The notes under the pieces: model-generated | Told to the model about the DNA's origin: nothing | The model's input: the letters and a program-made list of their open reading frames with translations, nothing else | The model's database searches: none | Source of the DNA: Nautilus pompilius | Lineage: Eukaryota > Mollusca > Cephalopoda > Nautilida > Nautilidae | Reading direction: 5' to 3' | Length of the DNA stretch: 64,000 bases | Assembly (NCBI GenBank): GCA_018389105.1 | Contig: JACATO010002131.1 | Location: 1,361,001 to 1,425,000 of the forward strand | Shown here: one piece after another, positions 1 to 14,900 of the stretch | Layout of the letters: every line of letters starts with the position of its first letter | Position numbering within the stretch: the first letter of the stretch is position 1 | Made by a program: the position numbers and the translations under genes

Positions 1-872
1 GCTCTTGAACCATATGTTCTCTTGTTTCTAGGCACTTTCAAAGATCTTTAAGTTAGAATAGCTTTGTTGTGACCCCTTTTGGCATCTCAAGAGTGGACTG
101 AAATTTCTTCAGTATCTAGGTTTTTACCATTAAGTTCAAGGTCAAACGTTTCACCCACCAAGTGAAATTCCATGTGACAGCACCATGTTTAGTTGAGGCT
201 GTATACATCTTATGATGAAATATATGTAGCACCACAGTTACAACATAGGACCTGTTACTATGAGATTCAGCTAAATTTTTTAGGAAACTATATTTGGTCT
301 GATCCCTTTCATTGTTGATTTGTCTATCTTGGATGATTCTGACATAGATTTCAGGTTCATTAAAGCAAAGTGTTGCAGCTCATGGAGGTCATATTAGTGA
401 TTTCAGTATAAATGCTTTAAATAAAATTATTTGCTGCCTGTCTCCTACAGCATTGTTCCCCATCTTTTTTAATTTTTGTACCAAAAAGGAAAGCAAAAGT
501 CAGTGTATTACCACGGCAGATGTTCTAGATTTCCCAAGAAAACTTGGGGCTCATTGAGCTCACCCAAGGAAAATATTTTAAACTTTGCCTTTAAAATGGT
601 GCATAAAATTGGTAAACGAAGTAGAATGTTAACTTAGCTAAAATTTAAATTTGAGATAATGTGGTTAATTTTATTAATTAGCATTAGCAATGGAAAGAAA
701 ATGTTTTGTGTTTTTGATATATTTGTGTACCACCAGAAGTACAACCCTGTCCTACAGGATTTTAAAAAAACCAAGTCCTACATTTGATCAGATGTGTGTA
801 TGAACTACATTTCTAACAATGATAGTTTAATTTTTAAAAAAGAGAAAAAAATTAATTTTATTTATTTTTTAG
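1..872 (+). other. intron, left edge
   Basis: AT-rich sequence ending in a pyrimidine-rich tract and an AG acceptor at 871-872. I see no coding exon or repeat that I can name here. The cadherin gene's upstream exons must lie to the left of the window, because the first exon visible opens inside an EC repeat. Confidence 0.6.
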
Positions 873-1022
873 TCATATGAGATTACAGTTCCAGAATCAC
901 GCAGATATCCTTTCTTGGTTGGTAGTGTGAGAGCTATAGATGACGACACTGGATCATTTTCTACAATTTCTTACTCCCTAGAAGGAAGGAACAGTGAAGA
1001 TTTCTTGTTGCAGCCCAACTTA
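873..1022 (+). CDS. cadherin exon 1 of window (first half of EC-a)
   Basis: Fifty codons in phase 0, starting SYEITVPES and ending at a GTAAGT donor. The PES motif and the acidic run AIDDDTG match the calcium-binding positions at the start of an EC repeat. The acceptor is a T-rich tract followed by AG. Confidence 0.85.
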
Positions 1023-4000
1023 GTAAGTGTATGCTAAATTTTGACTTTATTCATTTTTCTGCTCTGCTTATCAGCTAGTCTTCCTAAACAGAACTAAAAC
1101 AAAATTTGTTTAGAAATGTCAGTTTTAATTTTGTTGAACACTTAAAGGGAGTTAATAGAGTGCCTGCACAGATTGGGTCATGTAATAGTGTGATAATCAT
1201 TAAGCTTAATTAGGGTTCTTCCAGAAAATATTTGGCAAAAGGTTAAAACAAAAAAAATTACAATATGGTTTGAGCAGACTAGTGTAATCTTTCTGATTTA
1301 TTAGGAAATTCTCATTTTATGGGTGACTCTCCAGAAGTTTAAATTCTCTCAATGTGGCTAAGTAGACCTGCTTAATTTCATCCCTGGAATCTACACAATA
1401 TAATTCTGATATCACAGCTGAATCAGGTTTAAGTTTTCCACTACAGTCAAATTATTCATTTTTTTTTTTTTCCAGTATAGTAAAGGCAGGTGATATCCTT
1501 GTAGATGTCAAGTAGAGTTATTTTCTTCTCGTTTTTCTTTTTTTATTAAAATACAATCTGTATTAATAATTATGATTATTATTTAAGGAATGGAAAGGCG
1601 GAAAATTGAGATAATACTTTAGATAATCATAAGTATTAGTTTTCATTTTATTTTTCTAAATCTTTGTCTTAAATCTTATGTATTTTGTTTGATACTTAAG
1701 AGGAAACAAAAAGTCAGATCATTCTCCATTAAGCACATGTGTTTGTAAAGTAAGATCCCTGCAAAATGTTTCAATGTGTTGTTTTTTTTTGTGTTTGTTT
1801 GTTATTATTTATCTTGCTGTTTTGACAGGGTTCAATAGTTGTGCAACGTGGAAAAATACTGGATTATGAAAAAAAACCATTGTACCAGTTACAGGTGACA
1901 GCAACGGATAACCCAACTGGGGAAACACACCAGAAATCTGTTGTTAAGGTGAGTACAGTATTCTTGATGTTTTTGGAAGGAGGGTATTTTCTTTCATTTT
2001 AGCCACAGGTTAAGAGGTGAAATTATTTACTGAAAGATAACGATGTACTTTAAATATTGATGATACTGAAATTGAACCGTTATTTGGCTGTGTTGGCAGG
2101 TAAAACTACATAATTTTACATTCTATCATTCTCTTCTTCCCAAGGTATTGTATATTTGACAGTAAAACAGCAATACAAAGTATGATTTTTTTTTATATCA
2201 CTGATAATTGGTTGTAAAGTTGGTATTAAGTGATACATTGATTATGGATTAAATCATGACAGCTGAACAGTATGGTAATGGTTTTGATAGACAGTGTTAT
2301 GACCACACAGTTCTTTTCTAATTCAAAAGAAACTTTCAATCTTCTATCATGAAAATTTAATTTCTGTATCCTGATCGTTTCCTGATGTGAGAATTGGAGC
2401 AGCAGCACAGTGATTGAGCTAATTGATCCAATGAAATTAATTCTTACTCATGTGGCTGTGCTTAACATATGGTGACAAGAGTTACATCAGTCATTGATGG
2501 CTCAGCTTTTACCCAGACACAGGGGCAGTACAACTGTTAGAAAAGCTTTACATTTTTTTACAACTGTGAATTAATACACACTTCACATCTCAATTTTTGG
2601 TCTATTTTGAAAAATACCTGCCCACCCTGGATGCTAAATAAATAATAGTGGCACCAACAGTGTTTTTATTTCATTGGCAGCTCGTGATTAAAATCACTGA
2701 TGTGAATGACAACGCACCTGTGTTTACTCTATCAAACTACACTTTTTACACTGTGGAGACTCTACAGTCAGACTCTTCTGTTGGTATTGTGGAAGCTCAT
2801 GATGAGGATGCTGACCTGAATGGAGCAGTGACTTATTCTGTTAATAGTCCAGTAAATTCAAAAGGCAAGAATTTTTTTAAAATTTATCTTGTATGCTTTC
2901 ATAAATTTCCTATTAGAATTCTGTGAAAACAAAAGTGTACTATGAACTTTAAACTAGCTTTTCTGTGAACTTAAAATAAATTTGCATAGTATGCATATAA
3001 TACATTTATTTATATATACATCTACTTTTTAAAAAAATTTCATACATATACACTTATTGGAAAAGAATCTCAAAAATTGTCAAATGACAATTCATTTTTT
3101 CAGTATAAAATAATTGAATTAATATGCACTCAAAACTTATCTTTTTTTGCATACTGAGCAAAATCACTTTCCCTACACATTAGATACTTTATTGCCAATA
3201 TTTTTTTCATTTATTTCCTAGTATGATACCCCTACCTCCTTTCCCTTGCTACTCTGGGAGTGATTATAGCCTGGAAGTACTCAGTGGCTATGTGCATGGC
3301 AATCCAAAAGTTCTAGTATAGTAAGCAGTTGGTCCTGCCATTACTGCAGGGCATCCTGGCTTACACAATTAGGTGGGGTGGTCATTGTATGTAGATAAGT
3401 TTATGTTTGAATCTTTTCCCAATTATTTTAGATCACATGGAATAAGCCCTTCTTTTGTCAGCATGGTGGGCCAGTGAGAGACTACTGGACTGTGATGGTT
3501 GAGGTATCTGAGTTTCAATCCAACAGGGGATGGGATAGACAGACTGTTTGGTATCTCTCTCTGGCTTGATTTCTTTCTACTCTTCATCACCAGTCAGCTG
3601 CATGGATTTTTTTCTGGGCATTCCAGTTTTTTCCTCCCCAACATCTGAAAATGAATATTTCTAGTAAAAATTTCCCTGGCATAGTCTGAAATGCTGGGCT
3701 TTCATAACACAGGACAGCTATGGTACTGTACTTTCTTACCAGAACGGTTTCCTTGTGGACATCAATGTATAACATTGTAAATACACTTTAACGACATGGC
3801 CTTTGATGCAGTCATGCAATAGTGTACTGAACAGTAGGAAATAATCATTGCTTTGCTCATCCAGATAATTCAATTATCTGAATTTGTGCTGGTATCTCAA
3901 GTTGTTCTTGTCATTGATGTTTTAAAATCATATTCAAGAAGGAATGCACAAAATTAAATAGTTATTTGATACTTTCATAAGTAAGCACTAGATTAGACTA

Positions 4001-6930
4001 TAGAAAATAGCTTTCTGGTTTGCTTTTTTGGTAATCATATAGTATCTGCCTGGAAAGCTTAATGAGACTTGGTTGTTGAGAGCATGCATACTTAAAAGCT
4101 ATGCTAGACATGCCGATTTTTAGGAGAAATAGGGTTTTGTAAGTTTTAAAAAAAACTTTTCACCTCTGTATTTCTCTACCTAAGAGGATTGTTGGTTATG
4201 TTGGATGGAGAACCAGATGACTGAACACCTTAGAACTGTATTGGAAACTAAATGAAATTACGCAAGCTGTTAAAATTGTTTTAGAAAAACAGACTTTGCC
4301 CAGGACTTCAGAATTATATTCATAAAAGAACTGAAATTAAACTAGAGCATCAGAAGAGAAACATCAATATTGTAATTGGAAATAAAGATTGACAAAAAAA
4401 AAACAAAAAAACAGCAAAAGAAAAACTTTTTTTTTTTAGCATACAGCTGTAAACTTCACCAGCATTTCTAAATTCAGTCCCATTGTCTTTTTAGATGAAG
4501 CAATATTTGACATAATAGAATCAACAGGTCTCATTATGACTCGTGTTCCCCTGACAAACAGGGAGGTTGACAGCAGCCCTTTCCAGTTCACTGTGACTGC
4601 CACAGACAAAGGATTGCCTTCTCAGTCAGGTACAGCACTGGTGATTGTGGTCATCAACAGTGGTTCCATTAATAATGGGATGCCCAGGTTCTTATTTCCA
4701 TCACTCGATCATGTTCTCAGAATTTCCGAGGTAAGAAAATCTTACGTAGAATTTTTTTTATTATCTCTCTTGTTTTGTTTTTGTGGTCCACTTTCAATGC
4801 ACCTGTTCTTAAAAAGGAATTGTGGTATATTTCACTATAAATCTGGCATGTTATCTGATGCTGATGACAGAAAAACCAATGAAATATATGGCATGAGTGG
4901 TGAGGCCAGATGCCTGACCTGATGATGATGATGTACCATCTTGAAGAGCCTTGCAATGAAATACAAGTGAGAATGCTCTTTTAACAATGCACCTAACAAA
5001 CTGCAATCACTTGCTCACTAAATTGTTCAGCATGAGACAAATTTTTTTCCACATGGAAATGAATCAGACAGTGAACTGTCAAATAGCAAAACAGTGCAAA
5101 GCAAAACTTTTATTTTTGAAAGGATGGGTATACACACCTGTTTTATTCCCTACCCTGACTACATGGCCTGATGACCTTTCTCTCATCTGACCTGAAAATT
5201 CCTTATTTGGCTTCTATAATTAATATGTATTTTCAGATAAAAAATCATATTTACATTTTCAAGTGGTTAACAAAAATGATTTAATTTAACAAAGTTTTGT
5301 TAAATTTTTTAAAAATGGTGAATTAATCCATGAAAAATTAAACAATTTGTGAGAGAGAGAGAGAGAGATTTATGACATCCTACTGTTCCTTTAAAGATTG
5401 CTAACTATGTCATTTTTTTTGTTTGTTTGGAAACTTTGCTACCTAATGAAAATTTTACTTACCTGAAAGAATGCTTTTGAGATGGCATTTGATTTCAAAC
5501 CATTTGAGAGTTCTGTATGTACAGTATATGATTTCTGGCTACTTTGGAAAGAGATTTACAGTAAATTCAGGTAAATGATATTATTTTAAGTTTGAAGCAC
5601 TACAGCAGCAGCAACAAGTTTTGCTTATTTGTTGTCTTTTATTTTTGGAAATATGATGAAATAAAATATTAAGCAAAGAATTAGTTCCCTTAGCACTTGA
5701 AACGGCTCAAAACATGTCCTACTCCATTTCTTCTACATTGTTGGTGTTTTGTAGCCAGTGTTAATATGGAAATTTTTTTCCTTATCCTCATTCAAATCTC
5801 TTCAAATGATAGCTGATAATTCGGTCATTAAAATGGTCTTTGTTCATTAGAATGCATCATTTTAATATATGTTGGTTACAGCTTCTGTCACTTAGTCAAA
5901 GTGACAGAAGATTATCACACAAGTTTAAACCTATAATTCATTACCTGGATATTACTTTGCTGCTGTTTAATCTGGTTAAAATTTGTAGCAACATCTGTAC
6001 CTTTTTGGCAGGCTTCTAAAAAAAAAAAAATCATTTTTAGTGACTAATCAGAAATAATGACTTATATTCAAAAGAAGTATATCATCTTTTCCAGGTGCTC
6101 TTACTTGGAGTTGACAGTTCTGGATCATACTCATGGTCCTAGAGAGGAGATTTACTAGAATTCTTTGTTTTTAGATGTGGGAGACATGCATTTACTAAAC
6201 CTTACAAAATAAATTGGAACTTTTTTTTTTTAATGTGATGCAAGAGAGTATCTGCCAAGCTCCTGGTTAGAATTGAGAAATGCCACAACTCTTACTTTTC
6301 TACATTTTTTTTTTTTTTTGTCTGTTTCACCTGGCAGATGATCAGACCACAAACAAAAAGAAAAAATACAAACAAACAAAATATATTTAATTTATTGTTT
6401 CCACTACTTACAAAACTATGGAGAATCTCATATTTCTTTTTTTTTAAATTAAAAATTATCATGTAGGCAGAGAAATGCAGAAGGTTTGTAAAAATTTAAC
6501 CAGTTCCCTCATTTCACTGCAACTTGTGTATTACTGAACTAGTTGAATTTTTTTATATATACTTAGGAAAAAAATGTTGTAAAACAATGCATATTTTTTG
6601 TTGATGTGATTTTTAAACAATTTATATTCTTTATTTAGAATTCCCCACTGGGCCTCAGTGTTGGTCAAGTGCGTGCTAAGTCTCAGTTTGGAAATAACAT
6701 TACTTATGGATTTTTGAACAATGATGGAAATAAAGATTTTGAAAAATTCAGAATAGATCCTAGAAGTGGTAACATCACTGTTGCAGGTCCGCTGGACAGA
6801 GAGACAAAGGAAATACTTAGTGTGAGTTAGTTTCCTCTATTTTATTTTGTTTTATTTTAGTATTTACTTGATTGTCTCAGCATTTTTTTTTTTACAGAAC
6901 AACATGTTTAGTCAATTAGTATTACAAGTG

Positions 6931-6973
<43 letters not shown>

Positions 6974-8305
6974 CGAGGTGTAGTCAAAAAGTATCCGACC
7001 TTTGGCCAAAAGAAACAAGTAATATTAAAAAACTCACCATTTTAATTTAGTCTCCTTCAAAGTATTCGCCTTGGGAGTCTACACACTTCTGCCAGCGTTC
7101 CTGCCACTGCTGGAAACATTTCTGGAAATCACTTTTTGGGATGCTGTAGAGCTGTGCCGTCGAATTTTGCTTAATGTCCTCTGTTGACTTAAATCTTCTC
7201 CCTTTGAGTGGTTTTTTTGAGCTTTGGGAATAGCCAAAAGTCACACGGAGCCAAGTCTGGGGAGTAGGAAGCCTGATGAACAAGTGGTGTGTTATGCTTG
7301 GCGAGGAATGCTTGGATGACGTGGGCGAAATGAGCAGGTGCATTGTCATGGTGGAGTTGCCAGTTCTTTGCTGCCCACAGGTCTGGTCATTTTCGCCACA
7401 CAGCTTCATGAAGGCGACGAAGAATCCCCAGGTTTTGTTAATTGTCTGACCTAGTGGGGCATATTCATGGTGCACAATACCTCTGTAGTCAAAAAAATAG
7501 GTCATCATCAGTTTAACATTGCTGCACAAATGTCTTGCTTTCTTTGGTCTTGGCAAGGATGGATGCTTCCATTGGGATGATTGCAATTTTGTTTCAGGGT
7601 CATAGCCGTACACCCATGTCTCATCGCCAGTGATGATAGTGTTCATGAAGTTTTGATCTTGGCTAGCACACTCCAGCATGTCCTGGGAGATTTCCTTTCT
7701 GTTTTCTTTCTGCTGGTCAGACAGCAACTTTGGTACGAATTTGGCCGACTCCCTCCTCATGCACAAATCTTCTGTTATAATTGACTGAACTGACCAATGG
7801 CTGATTCCAACTTTGGCAACAATCTCCTCAATAGTCACACGATGGTCTTCATAGACTATTCCTCGAACCTTTGCAATCATTTCGTCATTTCTGCTAGTCG
7901 ATGGTCTGCCACAACGTGGCTCACTGTCCACTGAGGTGCGGCCATCTTTGAACCGGTTGTACCACTCCTTTATTTGTGTTTTTCCCACAGTATCATCTCC
8001 AAAGGCCTTCTGAATCTTCTCAATCGTCTGGGCTTGCGTATCACCAAGTTTTTGGCAGAATTTGATACAGTATCTTTGCTCAATGCACTCGGTCATCTTG
8101 ACTCAAAAAGTAAAATCGCACAGCACACTCTTCACGTCTGTACTCAACGCGTCATTGTGGGCGACTGGTGTAACCTACAGACACGAAAATTTTTACGCAT
8201 GCTCAGGAAGGATGCGGCCACCTAATACCCATGCGGATTTTGCTCACGCATTATTATTTTGTTCAAACAAATTCAAGGTTGGATACTTTTTGACTACACC
8301 CCGTA

Positions 8306-8336
<31 letters not shown>

Positions 8337-8865
8337 ATTATTAATGAGAGATGGAACAGTTATTCTTTATTTTGTAGCTTCAAGAAACCTTGAGATCAGT
8401 TTTTTCTGATCATAATATTAAATATAAACTTTATATTTTTTATTTAATGACTGAACAATTTTGTAAAAGGTTATCCAAGTCACATTTTAAAATCTTTACT
8501 GCTGTTCTCATTTTGGAAGATTTTTTTTAGTTTTACAACTTTAGAACAAAAAAAAAAAAAAAATTTGGACTAATCTGTAGCAAAGACGAAGAAACTTTGG
8601 AAATAAAAACATTCCCAACACACACCTTTGTGATATTTTGGAACCCATTTGTAAGCTGCAGGAAATCAGTCGTTTCAAAATAGCTGAAGCAAATTATTTG
8701 ACAAAATGAACATTTCTTATATAAGTGAGCATTTTTAACTGTGTTAGATGGGTTTACTGCTCATATTCTATGGTATAGAATAAACTTATTTAAACTATTT
8801 CTTCAAGCTTTTTTCTTATTTGCCATATGAACAAACTTAGTAATAAATTTGAGTTGAATCTTCTG

Positions 8866-8901
<36 letters not shown>

Positions 8902-11900
8902 ACACACACAGACATGCATCAACAAAGGAAGAAATTAATGGTTAACTTGTATTTCACGGATTATTGTTAATGACCAACTGTAGTACCTGCTGTGGACAAT
9001 AAAACTATAGGTAGCTGACTAGAACCATTATGATGGTGTTATTTCAGCCTAGTTTCATCTGAATTTTCCTATTACCATTTTGTTAATGCATTAGTTTGGC
9101 TAGTTAATTGGTTGGTCATTTGTGTTTTTAAACTTTAACATTTCCCTCACTACCCCCTGCCACAAAAATTAATAAATTTAAAAAAAAAAAAAACAAATTG
9201 TAGACCCCATTCAATCTCTAATCATCTTATCAGTAGTAACTAATGCTCTGTGTTTTGCTGATTTTTCCTTGTTTCCTTCATCAGAGTTTAGTCCTTATGA
9301 CTGTGCAAAGATCAACACCTCAAATAACTTAGAAAACTTATGAAATTGTTGTTTATAAAGCAGTAGACATCAGTAAACTTGATCCGTCAGGTGGCATTAG
9401 CTATGTGATACCTTGATGGATAATGTCACAGATATTTTTTTTTTTTGTACACTTTCTTTATTATGTAGTTTTTATGCTATGTATAAATTTCTTTCCAGTT
9501 TATTGTCACTGCCACTGACAGCAAAAACAAAACACTAAAGAGTTCTCATCTCCTGTTGGTGGAGTTGATAGATGTTGATGATAATATTCCATCATTTAAT
9601 GCCTGTTCTTCAGTAAGTAATTTTTATTACCTACTTTCATACAATTAAGATATACACTATGCAACATTATACCCTTAAATTTTCTTTGTTTTTTGTTTAC
9701 TTTTATAAAATACCTTTTAGGTTATGCAGTATAAAAAAAAGGTAAAGAGAACATATCTACCTACAGGTCTTGTTTTCTTCCATGTTAACTTGAATCAGCT
9801 TTAGAGACATGCATCCATGCCTCATGTTTACACTCTACCAAATTGCTGGTATGGATAATGGATGGATTGTTCTAGTACATTAATGAATGTCTTTTAGAAA
9901 TTTGTACAGCTATTAAGTTTGTAGAAAATATATTGCTACAGGTTAATGTAAAGTTCACCTAGTGTAGTGCAACAGAGTCAGTCTAAAAATGTAAATTTAT
10001 TGGCAGTGTATTAGAGGGTCAGTTTGAGCATTTCCCATCACCTTGTTAGTGATAGCATTTAGAAACAAGTCTTCACCTGCTTATGTTATGCTATAAAAGT
10101 CAAAATACTCAGCATGTATCACCAGGCTAAAAGTATTTGGCAAACGACAAAAGAACATACTAGAGTTTAGGACACGAATCCTGGACACTAAAAGTGTTAT
10201 AATAATTTTTAAAAAAGAGAGAGAGAGAGAGAGGGGGGGTTGTACCTACTTGTAGTTCAGTAGTGAATAGGAGCATGGGTATTGGATTGTGGGGCTGTTT
10301 TTATTAATTATCAGCAGGTAAAATCTTGTTTCTGAGGTTTAATGTTATGCTTTTGGATTTTATTGCAGCAAATACCATTTACTGCATCAGTGAGAGAGAA
10401 TGAAGCTGTGAATGTCCTGATTATTCAGCTTACTGCTTGTGACTTAGATGAACCACCATACAATTCAGTTGGATATAAGTGGAAAAACTATAACTATTGT
10501 GAGTGCACAGTTTCTAACACTGAAAGTTTATTACAGGCAGAAATACCGTGTAGCTTTACTATAAGTAGTAATAAGAATCAAACCAGTCAAAATCATTTGC
10601 TTTTTAATGTTTCAAATTTCCATCAGAATACTAAATACTTGTTTGTTTATTCTTTATTTTTTTAAAAATCTGTGTTTATTTAAATAGTACTAACATATGG
10701 ATAAATGAATATTTAAGCTATCCAGGGTCCATTGATTATCATGTTGGATTTAGTCACATGGAAACAAAATAGTGAAGAGCTCAAGTACAACATTTTGCTA
10801 CATAAATTTTCTGGCTGCTCATATTCCTAAATTACTAGAAAGCCTAAGGTATCTTAGATATTTCATTGCCTAAACCAATTTATTTAAAAAATACCATAAC
10901 TTTCAAAGCAGTATCTCAAAAACCTTCATTTATTTTTGTTGTTGTATTATCGTCAGTGACTAGAACTGAGCTTCATTCATTTGTGTATATGCAACAATAA
11001 CTTTTGTATATATGAACGGTTCTACATGGAAAATAAATGGTTGAATATTATTTAGAGGTGGCGCGAAAGTCCAGTGGTCGACTACCAGATGGCTAGATGA
11101 CCAATTTGATTCCAGCAGGAAGCAAAATTGGTTTGGCATTGTAACCCCCATCCTGTTTTCATTTGCACTTCTTCACCGGTTGGCTACATCGGCTCCCTCT
11201 GGGTTCTTCTTTAATTTTCCTTCAATATCTAAAAAATGAAGGATTCTAATAGGGATTTCTCTGCTGAAGTGTTGAAATCAGAAGTGCTTGGCCCTGCATA
11301 GCACCGGATTAGCGATGCTTGGTGGACAACTATGGCACTATGGTTCTTCACCAGGGTTGTCAATGTATGCAGGAAAAAATGTTATCTAGTTAAGAAATGT
11401 TCAGTTTTTTTTTCTCATATGCTTATTAATAATATAGTAAAACTATTTATCTTCTTTTCAATTGTCTTTGTGCTATTTTTAAAATTTTTTACTCTCAGCC
11501 AAAATATAGATAAGAACACTAATAAAAAATGTATTGAAATTGTGATCATTAGGAAAAGACGACAAAGTATCCCATAAACTATATAACAATAAAAATACTT
11601 TCTGTACATATCTGATGCTTATTTATTGTTATGAAAGCACAAACTACTCACTTTATTTCATAGCCTACCTTTTTGTTTCTTATAAAGATGAGCTTGAATA
11701 GTCCAGATCATATATCAGCCACTTTTTAAAATTTCTCATGGTTGCTGGATACTCTAAGTAAATGCCCTGCTGTCTTTCTACACTGTGTTGTTGAGGCACA
11801 CTAGCCAATGATACTCACTCGGTCCTCGTGGTGTGTTTGTATTTATCTCACTATATACAGCTAGCATCTGCATAACAGTTGCTGGGAACAGTTACCACCA

Positions 11901-14900
11901 TATTTGTAGTGTTAAAATTATCAACATTTTGAGAGTCCTCTGTTATGCTTTTTAAAGGATAACTTTTGTTGAATTTTACTTCATTGATGATTACTTTCTC
12001 AATACTAAAGTTTTCTAACTACTGTTGGGACAGTAAGTCAATAAAGTCAAGGTTAATAAAAGTTTTTCTAGGAAAAAAAAAAACAGCATAACTTTGAAAC
12101 CTTAATGATTTGATACCAGTAGAGGTGGTGATAAAAGCTTGAAAAGTTATGCCACTTACAAATGTAATTCATTTGTTAAGCTGTTTAAAATTTCAACATT
12201 TGTAAGTCTTTTATTTCTGAAAGGTTTTAGTCGTCCATTATCTGCACAAGTTGTGTTCCTAATTTGTACGGCAAACAAAGTTTTACTTTATCTTGTTTTC
12301 ATTTCATTCTTTTATAGGAAATTTTTTTTAAAAAAAAATGAATTAATGGATATATAAACAAGTATTAATTCTATTTGCATGGAATTCATTTCTCCTTGAA
12401 AGGGGAGTATTTGGGATAAGAGCAGAGTTTCTGTTTGCTGATAACTAAGAAAACAGTCCCACAATGCTGTACTACGGAAGTCACCAAGGAACTGTTCAGC
12501 TCATGTGTAACTCAATTAAAAATTGTCATTCTCAAACAGTTTTACCCCATATCTCACTAATTCCAGACACATTATGAGTGCAGTGATGCTGATGTATTAT
12601 TATGCTCATGTTTACAGCATTTTTGTAATTATCATTAGATGGAAACATTATTTTCAGTTTTGTTCTTTCTTGCTTTGATATCATTCACAGAAGCTTTAAA
12701 AATCTCTACCATCTAACCTTTATAATATATAGAAATACTCAACAAGAATGTGAGGTGCCAGACTCATGGGGTCTGGTATTCACTGATTTTTTATGGTGTT
12801 AATTATTTAGTAGATTGATGCAATAATGCTTAGTGTCTTGCTGAACAAACACTAAATTTGCAGGCTGTAGCTGCCATAAGAAACTGATAGAGAAATAAAG
12901 GAATATTTTAAAAGGTCTGCCAGTAGCTTGTTACTGTATGCATTAGAAAAACAACAGATGTACTTTGGTAGTTCTAAATGCAGTATGGTTCTTTACTGTA
13001 AACCATTAATTGTCCCTCTTTTATCATTATATGATAGGATATTTGGAAGAAGATTCAGAGGTTTACTAGGGTAACTGTTAATAAAGTCTAAAGGCTTTAT
13101 AGTTGTTAATTTACTTCTTAATTTATTTCCCCAAGATGACCTGACTGAATTATTAAAATCAATCCAGGTTCTTAAATACTAAAATGAGTTTTTTTTTTGT
13201 TTGTTTTTAAAGCAAACAATCGTTTTTAATTAGATATCAGAAAGTACATTTTAGTAAGTTTTTGGAATGGCTTGTCCCCCCATTTTGATACTAAGACTGC
13301 AGTTGTTTTTAAGAAATGCTGGTGAAATTTGACTGAGATGCTGAACACTATTTGTTGTCTTTTTAAAGCTACAGTTGATTTGGCTTAGAATAGTTAAAGG
13401 TTTAAATTTCTTCATTTTCTTCTGTTTGTAGGCGATAATTCCAGACCTGGTTTTTCAGCATTCGCACTTAACAGGACAACTGGCGCAATATACAGCAATG
13501 CTTTATTAGACCATGAAGATAAAGATAGTTACAAACTGTGCGTTCAGGCTTTTACTCCAAATTCTGGCAGGGCTCGGAGATCAGCTTCAGCGATAAATGA
13601 AACGCTGCAGGTTGCTGTTGTTGATGTGCTGGTTATAGATATCAATGACAACGGTCCTCAGTTCAGTAAGGAAGAATATTCTGTTGGTAAGTATTGCTGA
13701 TTAACTGTCTGAAAATGATTTCCAAAATTTCATAATATAAAGATTTTTTTTGGTGCAATCTACTTGCAAAACATCAGTAAAAGATTTTTTAAAAAAATGG
13801 GTTGTGATAAATAAAAATACTCAGAGCTTAGTAATAATCTGATTACAAGAGAAAGTTGTTTATGTTGTTTGGAACAGTTTGAAAGCAGTTTGGTTTATCA
13901 GTTGCATGTAGATTTTTTATCATATTGCAACTGCCTTGTCTTCAGAGGGTGTGTGGATTTTTTCTTCTTTTTGTGGTGAGTAATCTATGATTAATTTAAT
14001 TGAGGGCCTGCCTGACATGTATCCATTTAGTGAAAGGTCAAGGTCATGGAAGTTGTTTTATGAGAAACACAGCAGGGTGGATTGGCTTCTGGACCCAGAT
14101 GTACGTACATGTTAGCCCAAAACTTCAATCTGTTTCTGCTCTGCTAAGTCATCTATAAATTATGATTCATAAGCATGTTTGTCGATTTAATATTTTGCAC
14201 TTGTTAATTACTCTTTTATAAAGGAATTTGCAGCATTTAGTTTCATTGACATTTGAAGCTATTATACAAGAATCTGAGACTATCTGTATCCACTGGTAAA
14301 GAAATGTGGTTTTATTTAAATGTTGGCAGCTGGGCACTGCAGCAGAACTCTGAATCTTGATTTTACAAAGGTTTTGTTTTGGTTTTATTTTCATATTTGA
14401 TCTGCTACCAAGGTGCATTTGAAGTAGATTAGTTGGTGGTCTTTCTTTTGTTTGTTTGTTTGCTGTGATGTCAGGTTTCACAGCAAATACAAGTCCAGGA
14501 TGGCTGCAGTAGAGAAAATGAGACAACATGAATGAACCTGTTTCACAGGATAATTAATTAAATGGCATTTCTTGTAATCCCAGTGTTTGAATACTTGTAG
14601 CATCTCTGAAAGTTTTCACAAATGCTGTATACTTGGTTTTCAGTGATATATGAGAAGACTGTTGTCGAGACAAGCATCATCACTGTTACTGCGGTAGATC
14701 CTGATAGCAGCCCCAACAATGAAGTAATCTACTCCATTTCTAACATTTACTACCACTTGACCAATAAGAAGACCATCTTTACTGTTGGTCCCTTTATCAT
14801 AAACTCTCAGACTGGTCTCATTGTTACCAACCTACAGGACTATATCAGCTTTGTATGGGGATATTTTTCCATAACAGTGAGGGCAGAAGACAAATATAAC

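Larger units (their letters stand above)
4731..6638 (+). other. intron
   Basis: AT-rich intron with a GA tract at 5,350-5,368 and an antisense SINE copy at about 6,100-6,290. No other gene or element is recognised. Confidence 0.55.
6822..9498 (+). other. intron carrying a mariner element
   Basis: Contains a GT/TA microsatellite, the mariner element at 6,974-8,303 and a CA microsatellite at 8,870-8,912. The remainder (8,330-8,860 and 8,920-9,498) shows no recognisable features beyond A/T runs. Confidence 0.65.

Noticed and set aside
10342..10665. 107-codon open frame containing an EC sequence
   Set aside because: It runs through a splice acceptor and past the GTGAGT donor. Only 10,369-10,498 is exon, and the rest is intron translation.
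11055..11120. tRNA-like head as a real tRNA gene
   Set aside because: It cannot fold as a full cloverleaf by eye and is attached to the repeated SINE body.
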